Assembly: GCA_963774195.1 (NCBI GenBank)
Contig: CAVZDY010000006.1
Coordinates: 1 to 64,000, forward strand
Source: Roseiarcus sp963774195
Lineage (GTDB): Bacteria > Pseudomonadota > Alphaproteobacteria > Rhizobiales > Beijerinckiaceae
Length of the DNA: 64,000 nt
Reading direction: 5' to 3'
The notes below the pieces were generated by a model. It saw only the letters and a list, made by a program, of their open reading frames with translations, searched no databases and had not been told where the DNA came from. This document shows positions 8,867 through 17,528 of this stretch, one piece after another. The position numbers and the translations under genes were made by a program. The first letter of the stretch is position 1; each line of letters begins with the position of its first letter.

Positions 8867-9810
8867 CCCGCAATCACTTTCTGATCGCCGTCGCTCTAGG
8901 GGCGGCCCTGGCCCTTCCGCTCGTGACGGGCAACTACGGCCACTACATTCTGGCGATGGCCGCGATTTACGGCCTTGTCGGGCTGGGCATGTTCGTGCTC
9001 CTCGGCATCGGCGGACAGATCTCGATCGGCCATGCCGCCTTCTGGGCGTTGGGCGCATATGGCTCCGCAGTACTGACGACGCGTTTCGGCCTGCCATTCC
9101 CGTTGGCCGTGCTCGGCGGCGGCGCGATCGCCGGCGCCTTCGGCGTGATCGTCGCCATGCCGGCGCTGCGCGTGCAGGGGCACTATCTCGCCATCGCCAC
9201 GCTCGGCCTCGCCGTCGTGGTGCAGCAAATTCTCTTTCAGTGGGACAGCGTTACCGGCGGTCGCCAGGGCCTGTTGGTGCCTCGACCGAACATGTTCGGC
9301 TACGAAATCGACGACGACGGCCAATACTATTACCTCATCCTGGCGTTCCTTCTCATCGGCGTCTGGTTGGTCAGGAATTTTCGGCGCTCGCTGCTTGGGT
9401 TGGGGTTGAACGCCCTTCGAATGAGCCCCATCGCCGCGCAAGCAGCGGGTATCGGCCGCGCCTATCATCTCATCCTGGCTTTCGCGATCAGCGCCGCGCT
9501 GACCGGCGTCTCGGGGGCGTTCTATGGCCATCTCCTGGGGCAATTGAGCACAGACGCCTTCACGTTGCAGGTGTCCCTGGGCTTCCTGACGATGGCCGTC
9601 ATTGGGGGACTGGGGTCCATCCCCGGAGCCCTCATTGGCGGCGTCTTCATGGCGATCGCTCCCGAGATTCTGCGAAACGTCGAGCAGGCGCAGACCGTGG
9701 TGTACGGACTGCTGCTGATCGTTTGCGTGCGTCTCCTTCCCGGAGGAATCGTCAGCTTACCGTCGCGGCTCGCGACGGCCTATCGCCACTTCGGAGGGCC
9801 GGCAAAATGA
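8863..9810 (+). CDS. livM: LIV-type ABC transporter permease LivM
   Basis: A 315-residue partner permease of LivH. It has the expected GLGMFVLLGIGGQISIGHAA motif (residues about 40-60), RVQGHYLAIATLGLAVVVQQ near 105, VTGGRQGL near 127, and the GSIPGALIGG loop near 245. All are typical of LivM. The ATG overlaps the livH stop by four bases (ATGA) and its own stop overlaps livG in the same way, so the transporter genes are translationally coupled. No lesions are seen. Confidence 0.93.
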   Translation: MTRNHFLIAVALGAALALPLVTGNYGHYILAMAAIYGLVGLGMFVLLGIGGQISIGHAAFWALGAYGSAVLTTRFGLPFPLAVLGGGAIAGAFGVIVAMPALRVQGHYLAIATLGLAVVVQQILFQWDSVTGGRQGLLVPRPNMFGYEIDDDGQYYYLILAFLLIGVWLVRNFRRSLLGLGLNALRMSPIAAQAAGIGRAYHLILAFAISAALTGVSGAFYGHLLGQLSTDAFTLQVSLGFLTMAVIGGLGSIPGALIGGVFMAIAPEILRNVEQAQTVVYGLLLIVCVRLLPGGIVSLPSRLATAYRHFGGPAK

Positions 9811-10586
9811 GCGCCCTCCTCCAGCTCGATCACCTGACCTTGTCGTTCGGAGGAACTCAAGGTCCTGCGCGGGATCAGCCTCGAGATTTCCGCCGGCGGC
9901 GTCGTGGGCCTGATCGGGCCCAATGGCGCCGGCAAGAGCAGTCTCCTCAACTGCATCAGCCGCGTCCAGCGCCCGACCAGCGGCGCGATCACCTTCGACG
10001 GCCGAAGATCTTCTCAGCCAGCCCGTGCACCGTTTGCCCGCGCTCGGCATAACGCGCAGCTTCCAGAACCTCGAATTGTTCGACGAGGCGACCGTCCTCG
10101 ACAACGTGATGGTTGGCTGCGCGCTGTTCCATCGCAGAGAGCGTCGTCGCAGAACTGTTCAATCTGCCGAGCGCCCGTCGTGGCCATGAAAGTGCGCGGA
10201 ACGAGGCCCTGGCGCTCATCGATCGATTCGATCTCCGCGAGGTCACCATGAAGCGCGTCGCCGATCTTCCATTCGGCACGAGGAAGACGGTCGAGTTCGC
10301 GCGCGCCCTCGCGGGCAAGCCACGCCTCCTTCTGCTCGACGAGCCGGCCGCTGGCCTCAATCCGAATGAATCGCTGGAGCTCGGCGCCAAGCTCCGGATG
10401 CTTGCGCAACAGCATGGGATCACCGTGCTCATGGTCGAACACGACATGCCGTTGGTCATGGGTTGCTGCGACCGAATCATCGCCCTCGTTCACGGCGAGA
10501 TCGTGTGCGACGGAACCCCATCCGAAGTGCGCGCGAACGAGACCGTGATTGCGGCCTATCTCGGCGCGGAGACCGCGGATGCTTGA
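9807..10586 (+). pseudogene. livG: LIV-type ABC ATPase LivG, three frameshifts
   Basis: The ATPase begins MSALLQLDHLTLSFGG. It changes frame near 9858 (then LKVLRGISLEIS and Walker A GPNGAGKSS), again near 10003 (then LGITRSFQNLELFDEATVLD), and again near 10140. The last part holds the LPFGTRKTVEFARAL signature and Walker B LLLLDEPAAGLNP. Joined, the product is a normal LivG of about 258 residues, with every conserved motif intact. Each break is a single base, for example an extra A after the GGAGGA at 9857. As given, the frame cannot yield an ATPase. The start overlaps livM and the end overlaps livF. Confidence 0.8.
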
Positions 10587-11291
10587 GATCACGGGCCTCA
10601 CCGCTCGCTACGGCGGCATCACAGCGCTGCGCAGATGTCACGTTGACGGTTCCGTCCGCCTCGGTCGTCGCCCTGATTGGAGCGAACGGCGCCGGCAAGT
10701 CGACTCTGTTGGCGAGCATTGTCGGCGCAATGGAAGGATCGATGGAAGGATCGATCCGTCTCGACGGTGAGGAGGTGCGCGGCGAACCGGCCGATAAGAT
10801 GGTCCGTCGCGGGGTCGCTCTCGCGCCCGAGGGTCGACAGATCTTCACCGACCTGAGCTATCGACGAGAACCTGATGATGGGCGCCTATCTGCGACGCGA
10901 TGCGGCCGGGATCCGCAGCGACCGCGATCGGGTGTTCTCCCTCTTCCCCCGGCTTGAGGAGCGCCACAAGCAACGCGCCGGAACGCTGTCCGGCGGGGAG
11001 CAACAGATGCTCGCGATCGGCCGCGCCCTCATGTCACGTCCGCGCCTGCTGCTGCTCGACGAGCCGAGCCTCGGTCTCGCCCCGCTCTTTGTTGCGCAGA
11101 TCATGCGGATCGTCTGCGAGATCAACGCGGGCGGAATCGCAGTGATGCTGGTCGAGCAAAACGCACGCCAGGCGTTACGCGTCTCCACCTCGGGCTTCGT
11201 CCTCGAAAAAGGACGTATCGCGATGTCCGGAACAGCCGCCGAGTTGAGCGCCGATCCAAAGGTCACCGCGGCTTACCTCGGCGGCCACTGA
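10579..11291 (+). pseudogene. livF: LIV-type ABC ATPase LivF, two frameshifts
   Basis: Begins MLEITGLTARYGGITAL, then shifts frame near 10632 to ADVTLTVPSASVVALIGANG with Walker A GANGAGKST. It shifts again near 10858 (LSIDENLMMGAYLRRD) into the signature LSGGEQQMLAIGRAL and Walker B LLLLDEPSLGL. Reassembled, it is a full LivF of about 237 residues. A perfect 12-bp tandem duplication at 10730-10753 adds an extra MEGS in the loop after Walker A. It would partner LivG on the LivHM permease. Confidence 0.8.
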
Positions 11292-11325
11292 CGAAGCCAA
11301 TGCAAGACACTCAAGGGAGAATTCA

Positions 11326-12499
11326 ATGATTGTGAACCGACGCAGACTGCTCGCCGGCGCTGCAGGCCTGGCGCTTGGCCTCCCGGCGATTCGCATTGCG
11401 CACGCCTCCGACGAGGGCGTCTCGAACGACGAGATTCGCATCGGTTCCTATCTGCCGCTTCAAAGCGGCCTGGCGGCAGGCGCCAGCCAATATCGCGACG
11501 GCGCCGCGGCTTACTTCCAATGGCTCAACGCTCAGGGCGGAATTAACGGCCGGAAGATCACGTGGACCGTCGAAAACGACAGCTACAATCCTCAGCAGAC
11601 CGTGGCGGTCGTGCGCAAGCTGGTCGATCGGGAGGGAGTCCTCGCGATTGTCAGCACGCTCGGAACGACGAACAGTCTCGCGGCCCTGCCCTTCCTCAAG
11701 CAGCGCGAGATTCCCCTGATCGCGCCCCTGGCCAGCCATCCCCTCATGAACCAGCCGGAAGATCGCATCGTCTTCCCGATTTCGCCGCTCGGCACTTCGC
11801 ACGGCATCTCGATGGCGCAGTTCGTGGATCGAGGATCTGAAAGCGCGCAAGCTGGCTGTATTCTATCAAGACGATCAGTACGGCAAGCAGGTGCTCGACG
11901 GCGTCGAGAGTTACGCGAAGCAGCACGGCCAGGAGATCGTGGCGCGCGCCTCCTATGTGCCAAGCGACGTCGACGTTAGCGCACAAGCCGAGCAACTCAG
12001 CCGTGCGGGCGCCGACGCCGTTATCATGGCTGTGATTCCCCGGCAGGGCGCACTGTTGCTGATAGAGGCGCAGAAGCTCAATTGGCGCACCAATTTCATT
12101 GCTCCCCAAGTCATGGGCGACGATGTGACGAAACAGCTGGCCGGGCCTGCGATCAATGGGCTCTATATCAACCTCTATTGCGCCGTCGAGACGATGGACA
12201 CGCCGGCGGTCAAACAAGCCATCGACATCATGCGCCAATATGCGCCGCAGACGCAGCCCGGATATTGGAGCTTCATCGGAATGGCTGGCGCCGTCGCCTT
12301 CGCCGAGGGCGCCCGCGAGGCGGGAAAGGACCTCACTCGCGCCAGCCTGATGGACGCGCTCGAAGCCAAGAAGATCCTGCACACAGGGCTCGTACCGCCA
12401 CTGGACTACACGGCCGGGCATCATTCGGGTCCGACGACTTTCGGCTATGCACAATGGAAAGATGGCTCGGTCCACGTGATCCGTAGCTGGCAGGAATGA
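11326..12499 (+). pseudogene. LIV-type ABC substrate-binding protein, one frameshift
   Basis: A periplasmic binding protein of the Peripla_BP_6 family. Residues 1-27 are a signal peptide with NRRRLLAGAAGLALG, possibly Tat-dependent. The mature N-terminus (IRIGSYLPLQSGLAAGASQY) and the first lobe are in one frame up to about 11828. The second lobe starts EDLKARKLAVFYQDDQYGKQ in another frame and runs to 12499. A one-base repair joins them into a normal protein of about 390 residues. A good ribosome site (AAGGGAGA) precedes the ATG. In this operon the receptor follows the ATPases; the stop overlaps the next gene. Confidence 0.82.
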
Positions 12500-13429
12500 A
12501 CCAGCGCATGGTTGTCGCCACCGACCATCGCATCGCCGCTCCGGACGCCCAGCCCGGAGCGACGCTCTATCTGCGCCGTAAGCGCGTCGCGCATATCGCC
12601 GGGCCCCCCGTGCTGATGGTCCACGGATCCACGCTTGCGGGCAGCATGGCGTTCGACCTGGCGCTCGACGGGCGGTCATGGATGGACGATCTCGCCCTCG
12701 CCGGCAGAGACGTTTGGTCGCTCGACCTCAGAGGCTATGGGCTGTCGTGGAAGCCGTCACCGATCCGGCGGCCCGACGGCGCCGAGACTCCTGTGGTTCG
12801 GACCGAGGACGCGCTGCGGGATCTCGACGCTGCCGTCGACTACATTGTGGATGCGTCGGGATCGAATTCGATCGACCTGATCGGCTGGTCCTGGGGCGCG
12901 ACCATCGTGGGGGCCGCGGCAAGTCGGGGCAGACAGTCCCTGCGGCGCATCGTTCTGCACGCTCCGCAGTGGCTGCGCGACACGCCGTCGGCGATGGTCA
13001 CTCCGGAAGCTCTCAGACAGTCCTATCGCAGTGTCAATCCAGCAGCCCTGCAACGGCGCTGGTTCCTCGGTCTGCGGAACGGACCGCGAGCCATCGTGCA
13101 GCAGCGCGGCTGGGACCGCGCATTCCTCTCGGCCCTCGAGGCGGCCGGCGAATTGCGCGTTCCCAACGGCACGATCCGCGACATTGCGGACTACTGGAAC
13201 GCGGGCCGACCCTTCTACGACCCCGCGATGATCAGCGTTCCGGCCCGCGTGATTGTCGGCGACGCGGACGTCGATACGCCGCCCGCCCAGGCCTCGAGTT
13301 CTCGCGGCGCAAGCGCCGGCGGGAGCATTCGATCTGGTCATCATACCCGACGCGACGCATTTCGCGCTGTTGGAGCCCGCACGCGACGCGCTCTTTTCCG
13401 CGACCCGGCAATTCCTTTCCAATCCATGA
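12496..13429 (+). pseudogene. Alpha/beta hydrolase, frameshifted near the C-terminus
   Basis: An alpha/beta-fold hydrolase. The oxyanion segment VLMVHGSTLAGSM is near residue 40, DLRGYGLS near 77, and the nucleophile elbow GWSWGAT near 135. In the starting frame the C-terminus degenerates after about 13290 and runs on to 13455. A one-base shift instead gives FDLVIIPDATHFALLEPARD, which restores the catalytic histidine region and ends at 13429. The intended protein is about 311 residues. It probably hydrolyses an ester, lactone or C-C bond of the imported compound. The ATG overlaps the stop of the binding-protein gene. Confidence 0.78.
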
Positions 13430-13451
13430 ATCGTCCCAGGAGACAACGAGA

Positions 13452-14273
13452 GTGACTTCGCTGACCAGACGCGTAGGCGCATACGAAGTGACCGTTCTAG
13501 ACGACGGCCCGTTCACTTCCGGCGTTGATACGCTCGTTCATGCCAACGGGCCGGAGGCTCAGGCTCGCATGCTCGATACGCTAGGCGATCGAATGATCGT
13601 TTTTGACGTCAATCACTATGCGCTGCGCGGTCCGGGCGGTCTGACCCTCATCGACGCTGGAACCGGGCCCGACGCGAATCCTTCGCTCGGGCAGGCGCGG
13701 GCGGCCATGCGCGAGCAAGGGATCGCCCCAGGCGCCGTGGACCGCGTGGTGTTGACCCATTTGCACTTCGATCATGCGTTGGGCCTGCTCGACGGCGACG
13801 CGGCCTATTTTCCGAACGCGGAGATCTTGATCCCGGCCATCGAACTCGCCTTCTACACGAGCGAGGCGGCGCGGCTCGCGTTGCCGGAGGCGCGCCGCTC
13901 GTCGTTCCCGATCACCGAGAGGATTCTTCGCGCTTATGGCGATCGAATTCGTCCGTTCCTTCCCGGCGAGGTCCTGCCGGGAATCACGACCTTGGCTCTC
14001 CCGGGGCACACGATGGGGCAGACGGGATTCGTCATTGGGGGCGGCAGCGAGACACTGGTCTTCTGGGGCGACGCGCTGCACATGGGGGATCTGCAGACCA
14101 CCGACGCCGACATCAGCACCATCTTCGACTACGATCCGCGACTTGCCGCTCGCACGCGGCGCTGGATGCTCGATCGCGCGATCGAGAAGAATTGGTTGAT
14201 CGCCGGGTCGCATCTCACGGGCTTCAATCGCGTTGCGCGAAACGGAAGCGCGTATCAGATCGTTCCCGCTTGA
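13452..14273 (+). CDS. Metallo-beta-lactamase-fold hydrolase
   Basis: A 273-residue MBL-fold enzyme starting at a GTG preceded by AGGAGA. The dinuclear zinc motif THLHFDHALG lies near residue 100. Further ligands are visible: the His of PGHTMGQTG near 185, the Asp of WGDALHM near 205, and the His of AGSHLTG near 255. The complete set predicts an active metal hydrolase. Relatives include N-acyl homoserine lactonases and other lactone or ester hydrolases, and in this operon a lactone intermediate would fit. It is intact, between two frameshifted neighbours. Confidence 0.88.
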   Translation: MTSLTRRVGAYEVTVLDDGPFTSGVDTLVHANGPEAQARMLDTLGDRMIVFDVNHYALRGPGGLTLIDAGTGPDANPSLGQARAAMREQGIAPGAVDRVVLTHLHFDHALGLLDGDAAYFPNAEILIPAIELAFYTSEAARLALPEARRSSFPITERILRAYGDRIRPFLPGEVLPGITTLALPGHTMGQTGFVIGGGSETLVFWGDALHMGDLQTTDADISTIFDYDPRLAARTRRWMLDRAIEKNWLIAGSHLTGFNRVARNGSAYQIVPA

Positions 14274-14405
14274 GATCGATAGCCGCGCCTGCAGCAGGCG
14301 TAAGGACGCAGACGTCAAGGGCGGTCGAGCACGCGCGAAGGCGGCGCATTCGACCTCGGAGACAGACTTTCAGCTTTTGAGTGACGACAGAAAGAGGATT
14401 TGCCC

Positions 14406-14991
14406 ATGAAAACGCATACGCCGAGCGTCGACGAAATGGCCAAGCGAGTGGCCCGGTTTAAGGATTTGGTGCCCTACGGCCAACAATTCACCGACACCGG
14501 AATCCCCGTGGAGGTCTTCGAGAAGCTAACCGCCCGCAATGTCTACTCGATCATGGCGCCCGAACAATACAAGGGACGCAGCGCGAAGGCGCCGATCAAG
14601 AGTCTGCCCGGCGCGGTCGTTTCGATCGCTGAATGTCCGCCTGGCAACTCGCCCGGATTGCATTGTCACGAACTCACCGTCGAGAACTTCTTCTGTCTCA
14701 ACGGACGCTTTGAGATCCGATGGGGCGACGAAGGCGAGCACAGCCTGATCCTCGAGCCCCTGGACTACATCTCGGTCCCCGCTGGGGTGACTCGCATGTT
14801 CACCAACATCTCAAACGAAGTCGCCCGGCTGTTGGTGCTCATTCAGCCGCCGCCGGACAAGCAAGAGGACCGAGTTCGCCTATGCGCCGAAGGTCGGTCG
14901 TGACCTTGCGGCTGAATACGGCGCCGACGTCGTCGAGAAACTGAAGGCGATCGGCTTCAAGTTCAACGCGGGCGAAGAAGAGCCCGCCTGA
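14406..14991 (+). pseudogene. Cupin-domain protein, frameshifted at the C-terminus
   Basis: A cupin of about 194 residues if repaired. The first cupin motif is recognisable around residues 80-105 (GLHCHELTVENFFCLNGRFE), with His and Glu metal ligands. The second is at LDYISVPAGVTRMFTNIS, where a usual His is replaced by Thr/Arg. The starting frame ends at 14903 with an unlikely tail. A one-base shift near 14870 gives TEFAYAPKVGRDLAAEYG and a stop at 14989-14991. The ATG at 14406 is preceded by AGAGGA. Such stand-alone cupins often isomerise or oxygenate small acids; the exact role is unknown. Confidence 0.72.
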
Positions 14992-15039
14992 CGGAAGCAA
15001 GCCGGTTTTCTGGCGAGTTTGGACGCGAAGGAGATTGAC

Positions 15040-15785
15040 ATGTTGCAGGACCGTATCGCCCTCATTACCGGCGCGGCGAGGGTGCGGGGCATCGGTAAGG
15101 CGATCGGCGCCATGTTCGTCGCTCACGGCGCGCGCGTGGCCATACTCGATTTGGACGCCGAAGAGGCCGCACAAGCCGCGAGCGATCTCGGCGAACGGGC
15201 GCTCGGTCTCGGGTGCGACGTGACCGATCCCGGCAGTTGCGCCGCCGCTGTTGAGCGCGTCGTCGCCGAATGGGGACGCATCGACATCCTGGTCAACAAT
15301 GCGGGCGTCACGCAGCGGCGCAAGATCTTGGAAGTGACGGGCGCGGACTACGCGCTCGTCACGGACGTAATCCTGCGAGGCACGCTGCAAATGTCGCAGG
15401 CCGTGCTGCCCGTCATGCAGGGGCAGCGCAGCGGCGCGATCATCAACATCGCTTCGCTTTCGGCGCTGCAGGGCGGCGGCGTTTTCGGCGGGCCTCACTA
15501 TTGCGCGGCCAAGGCGGGCGTTCTTGGACTTTCGAGAGCCATGGCGAAAGAATTGGGTCCGCAAGGGATTCGGGTCAACGCGGTCGCGCCCGGCTTGATC
15601 CTGACCGACTTCTCGCGGGAGAGAATCCCGACGAGAACAAGCACCGTGCGGCGCAGGCGTATCCGCTTGGACGGGTCGGGCGTCCTGACGAGGTGGCTGG
15701 CGTCTGCCTGTTCCTGGCGTCCGACCTCTCCTCCTACGTGACAGGCGCGACCATCGACGTGAATGGGGGATCGTTCATCCACTGA
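15040..15785 (+). pseudogene. SDR family oxidoreductase, frameshifted
   Basis: A short-chain dehydrogenase with TGAARVRGIGKAIG (a glycine motif widened by insertion) near residue 11, NNAGVTQRRK near 88, catalytic Ser of NIASLSALQGG and HYCAAKAG, where the catalytic Tyr-x3-Lys is present as YCAAK. After about 15620 the frame must change by one base to give RPDEVAGVCLFLASDLSSYV and the DVNGGSF end at 15785; otherwise the protein ends at 15741 with nonsense sequence. The ATG at 15040 follows GGAGA. It is the last gene before a hairpin repeat, so it probably ends the LIV operon. Confidence 0.78.
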
Positions 15786-15874
15786 GGATGTCGGGAGTTC
15801 CCGCGGAAGTCGGTCGGGTCGTCGAGCGCTCGCTCGACACTCAGACCGTTCCGCTTTGAGATCGAACCGGCGCC

Positions 15875-15953
15875 GTCATTGCGAGCGAAGCAACCAGGAG
15901 CCGCCTCGCGCCGGCGGCGCGAATTGCTTCGTCGCATCGCGCCTCACAATGAC
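15875..15953. repeat. REP-like hairpin repeat, copy 1
   Basis: The element starts GTCATTGCGAGCGAAGCAA and ends with a matching reverse copy (TTGCTTCG ... CACAATGAC), so the RNA can fold into a long imperfect hairpin. A second copy with the same ends is at 60984-61109. Intergenic repeats of the CATTGCGAGCGAAGCGAAGCAATCC type are widespread in Rhizobiales-related genomes. It sits between the SDR and hglS, and may end the upstream transcript. Confidence 0.75.
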
Positions 15954-15993
15954 GATTCCGGGCAATCGCAGACCGCTCTATAATGAGGCAGCC

Positions 15994-17406
15994 ATGTCGA
16001 ACGCCGCGTTCCTCAGCTCCGATAGCATTCGTACCCGCTTTTCGTCGGCGATGTCGGAGATGTATCGAAATGAGGTGCCGCAATACGGCGCGCTCATGCA
16101 GCTCGTATCTCACGTAAACGCTGAGACGCTGGATCGCGATCCCGCATTGAAAGCCCAGTTCGCGCGGATGGGAGAACTCGATCGCCTGAGCCTTGAGCGG
16201 CACGGCGCCATTCGTCTCGGCGCGGCCCACGAACTGGCGATGATCTGCCGCATCTTCGCAGTCATGGGGATGTTCCCGGTTGGATACTATGACCTGTCCG
16301 TCGCCGGGATTCCGGTTCACGCCACCGCTTTCCGACCGATCGACGACGAAGCTCTCCAGCGCAACCCCTTTCGCGTCTTTACGTCCCTGCTGCGCCTAGA
16401 GCTGATTTCGGACGGCGTACTCCGCAGCGAAACCAAGGCCATCCTCGCGGCGCGCCAGATCTTTACTCCGCGAGCGGTGACGCTCACGCAAACCTGCGAG
16501 GCGCAGGGCGGTCTGACGGAGCAGCAGGCGGAAGAGTTTGTGCGTGAAGCGCTGGAAACCTTCAGGTGGCACAGCGACGCCACGGTGAGCCGCGACGTCT
16601 ACCAACGCCTCCATGACGCGCATCGTCTGATCGCCGATGTGGTGAGCTTCAAAGGCCCGCACATCAATCATCTCACTCCGCGCACCCTTGACATCGACGC
16701 TGTGCAAGCCGGCATGCCCGAACGCGGCATTCATCCGAAGGCCGTCATCGAGGGGCCGCCGCGACGCAAGTCGGCGATCCTTTTGCGGCAGACCAGCTTC
16801 AAGGCTCTCGAAGAATCCATCATGTTCCACGGGGATGCACTGGAATCCAGGATCGGAACGCATACTGCCCGTTTCGGCGAGATCGAGCAGCGAGGCGCCG
16901 CCCTCACGCGGAAGGGGCGGATTCTATACGACCGGCTTCTCGCATCGGTGTCTGAGAAGCTGCGAGTGGATGCGACCGGCGCTGGCGCGCGCGAATACGA
17001 GCGGGCGTTGAGCGAACAATTCCGGGACTTTCCGGACGATTGGGACACGCTTCGTTCTGAAGATTTGGCATTCTTCCGCTATTCGCCGACCGAAAAAGGC
17101 ATGGCGGCCCGGGACCAAGGCGTTCCATCAATCCCCCTCGAGGAATTGATCTTGCGTGGATATGTCCGCTTCGACCCGATCATCTACGAGGATTTCCTAC
17201 CCGTCAGCGCGGCGGGAATTTTTCAGTCCAACCTCGGGAGCGAATCTCATCAAACGTACCGCGAAAACGCCAATCAGGATGCATTCGAATTTGCGCTCGG
17301 TCGCAGTGTGATCGACGAGTTTGAGCTCTACTCCGCCGCAGAGACGGCATCGATCGAGAAGACGCTCGAGAAACTCGGACGGCGCCGCGCCGGGCGCGTA
17401 GCGTGA
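15994..17406 (+). CDS. hglS: 2-oxoadipate dioxygenase/decarboxylase (HglS, DUF1338/YdcJ)
   Basis: A 470-residue member of the DUF1338 family. The characterised relative HglS of Pseudomonas putida is an Fe(II) enzyme that converts 2-oxoadipate to 2-hydroxyglutarate in lysine catabolism. Counting from the ATG at 15994, His70 and Arg74 (RHGAIRLG) and His226 (GPHINHLTPR) fall at exactly the positions I remember for the P. putida metal and substrate residues, with a Glu near 296 (FGEIEQRG) for the third ligand. An upstream extension of the frame has no similarity. GAGG precedes the ATG. It lies beyond a hairpin repeat, so it may be transcribed separately; no other lysine gene is nearby. Confidence 0.85.
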   Translation: MSNAAFLSSDSIRTRFSSAMSEMYRNEVPQYGALMQLVSHVNAETLDRDPALKAQFARMGELDRLSLERHGAIRLGAAHELAMICRIFAVMGMFPVGYYDLSVAGIPVHATAFRPIDDEALQRNPFRVFTSLLRLELISDGVLRSETKAILAARQIFTPRAVTLTQTCEAQGGLTEQQAEEFVREALETFRWHSDATVSRDVYQRLHDAHRLIADVVSFKGPHINHLTPRTLDIDAVQAGMPERGIHPKAVIEGPPRRKSAILLRQTSFKALEESIMFHGDALESRIGTHTARFGEIEQRGAALTRKGRILYDRLLASVSEKLRVDATGAGAREYERALSEQFRDFPDDWDTLRSEDLAFFRYSPTEKGMAARDQGVPSIPLEELILRGYVRFDPIIYEDFLPVSAAGIFQSNLGSESHQTYRENANQDAFEFALGRSVIDEFELYSAAETASIEKTLEKLGRRRAGRVA

Positions 17407-17528
17407 CAGGTGAGTTCATGACCGCGATGAGCGCTGGTCTGCCATAACTCCAGAACGGGGTCACAGGATTCCTAAATGGGCTGCGGTAGTTCGGTGATAA
17501 GCGGGACATTGCGGCCGTGAAGGCACTA

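Noticed and set aside
12678..13451. Longer N-terminus for the MBL-fold protein
   Set aside because: That region is the hydrolase gene read in another frame. The GTG at 13452 has AGGAGA in front.
15979..15984. TATAAT before hglS as a -10 box
   Set aside because: It is only 10 bases from the start codon, overlaps the GAGG ribosome site and has no -35 partner at the right distance.
15763..15993. Longer N-terminus for HglS
   Set aside because: It passes through the hairpin repeat. Only the ATG at 15994 puts His70, Arg74 and His226 at the family positions.
17407..17526. Possible older IS piece left of the IS630 element
   Set aside because: I could not find inverted repeats or a transposase motif in these 120 bases.
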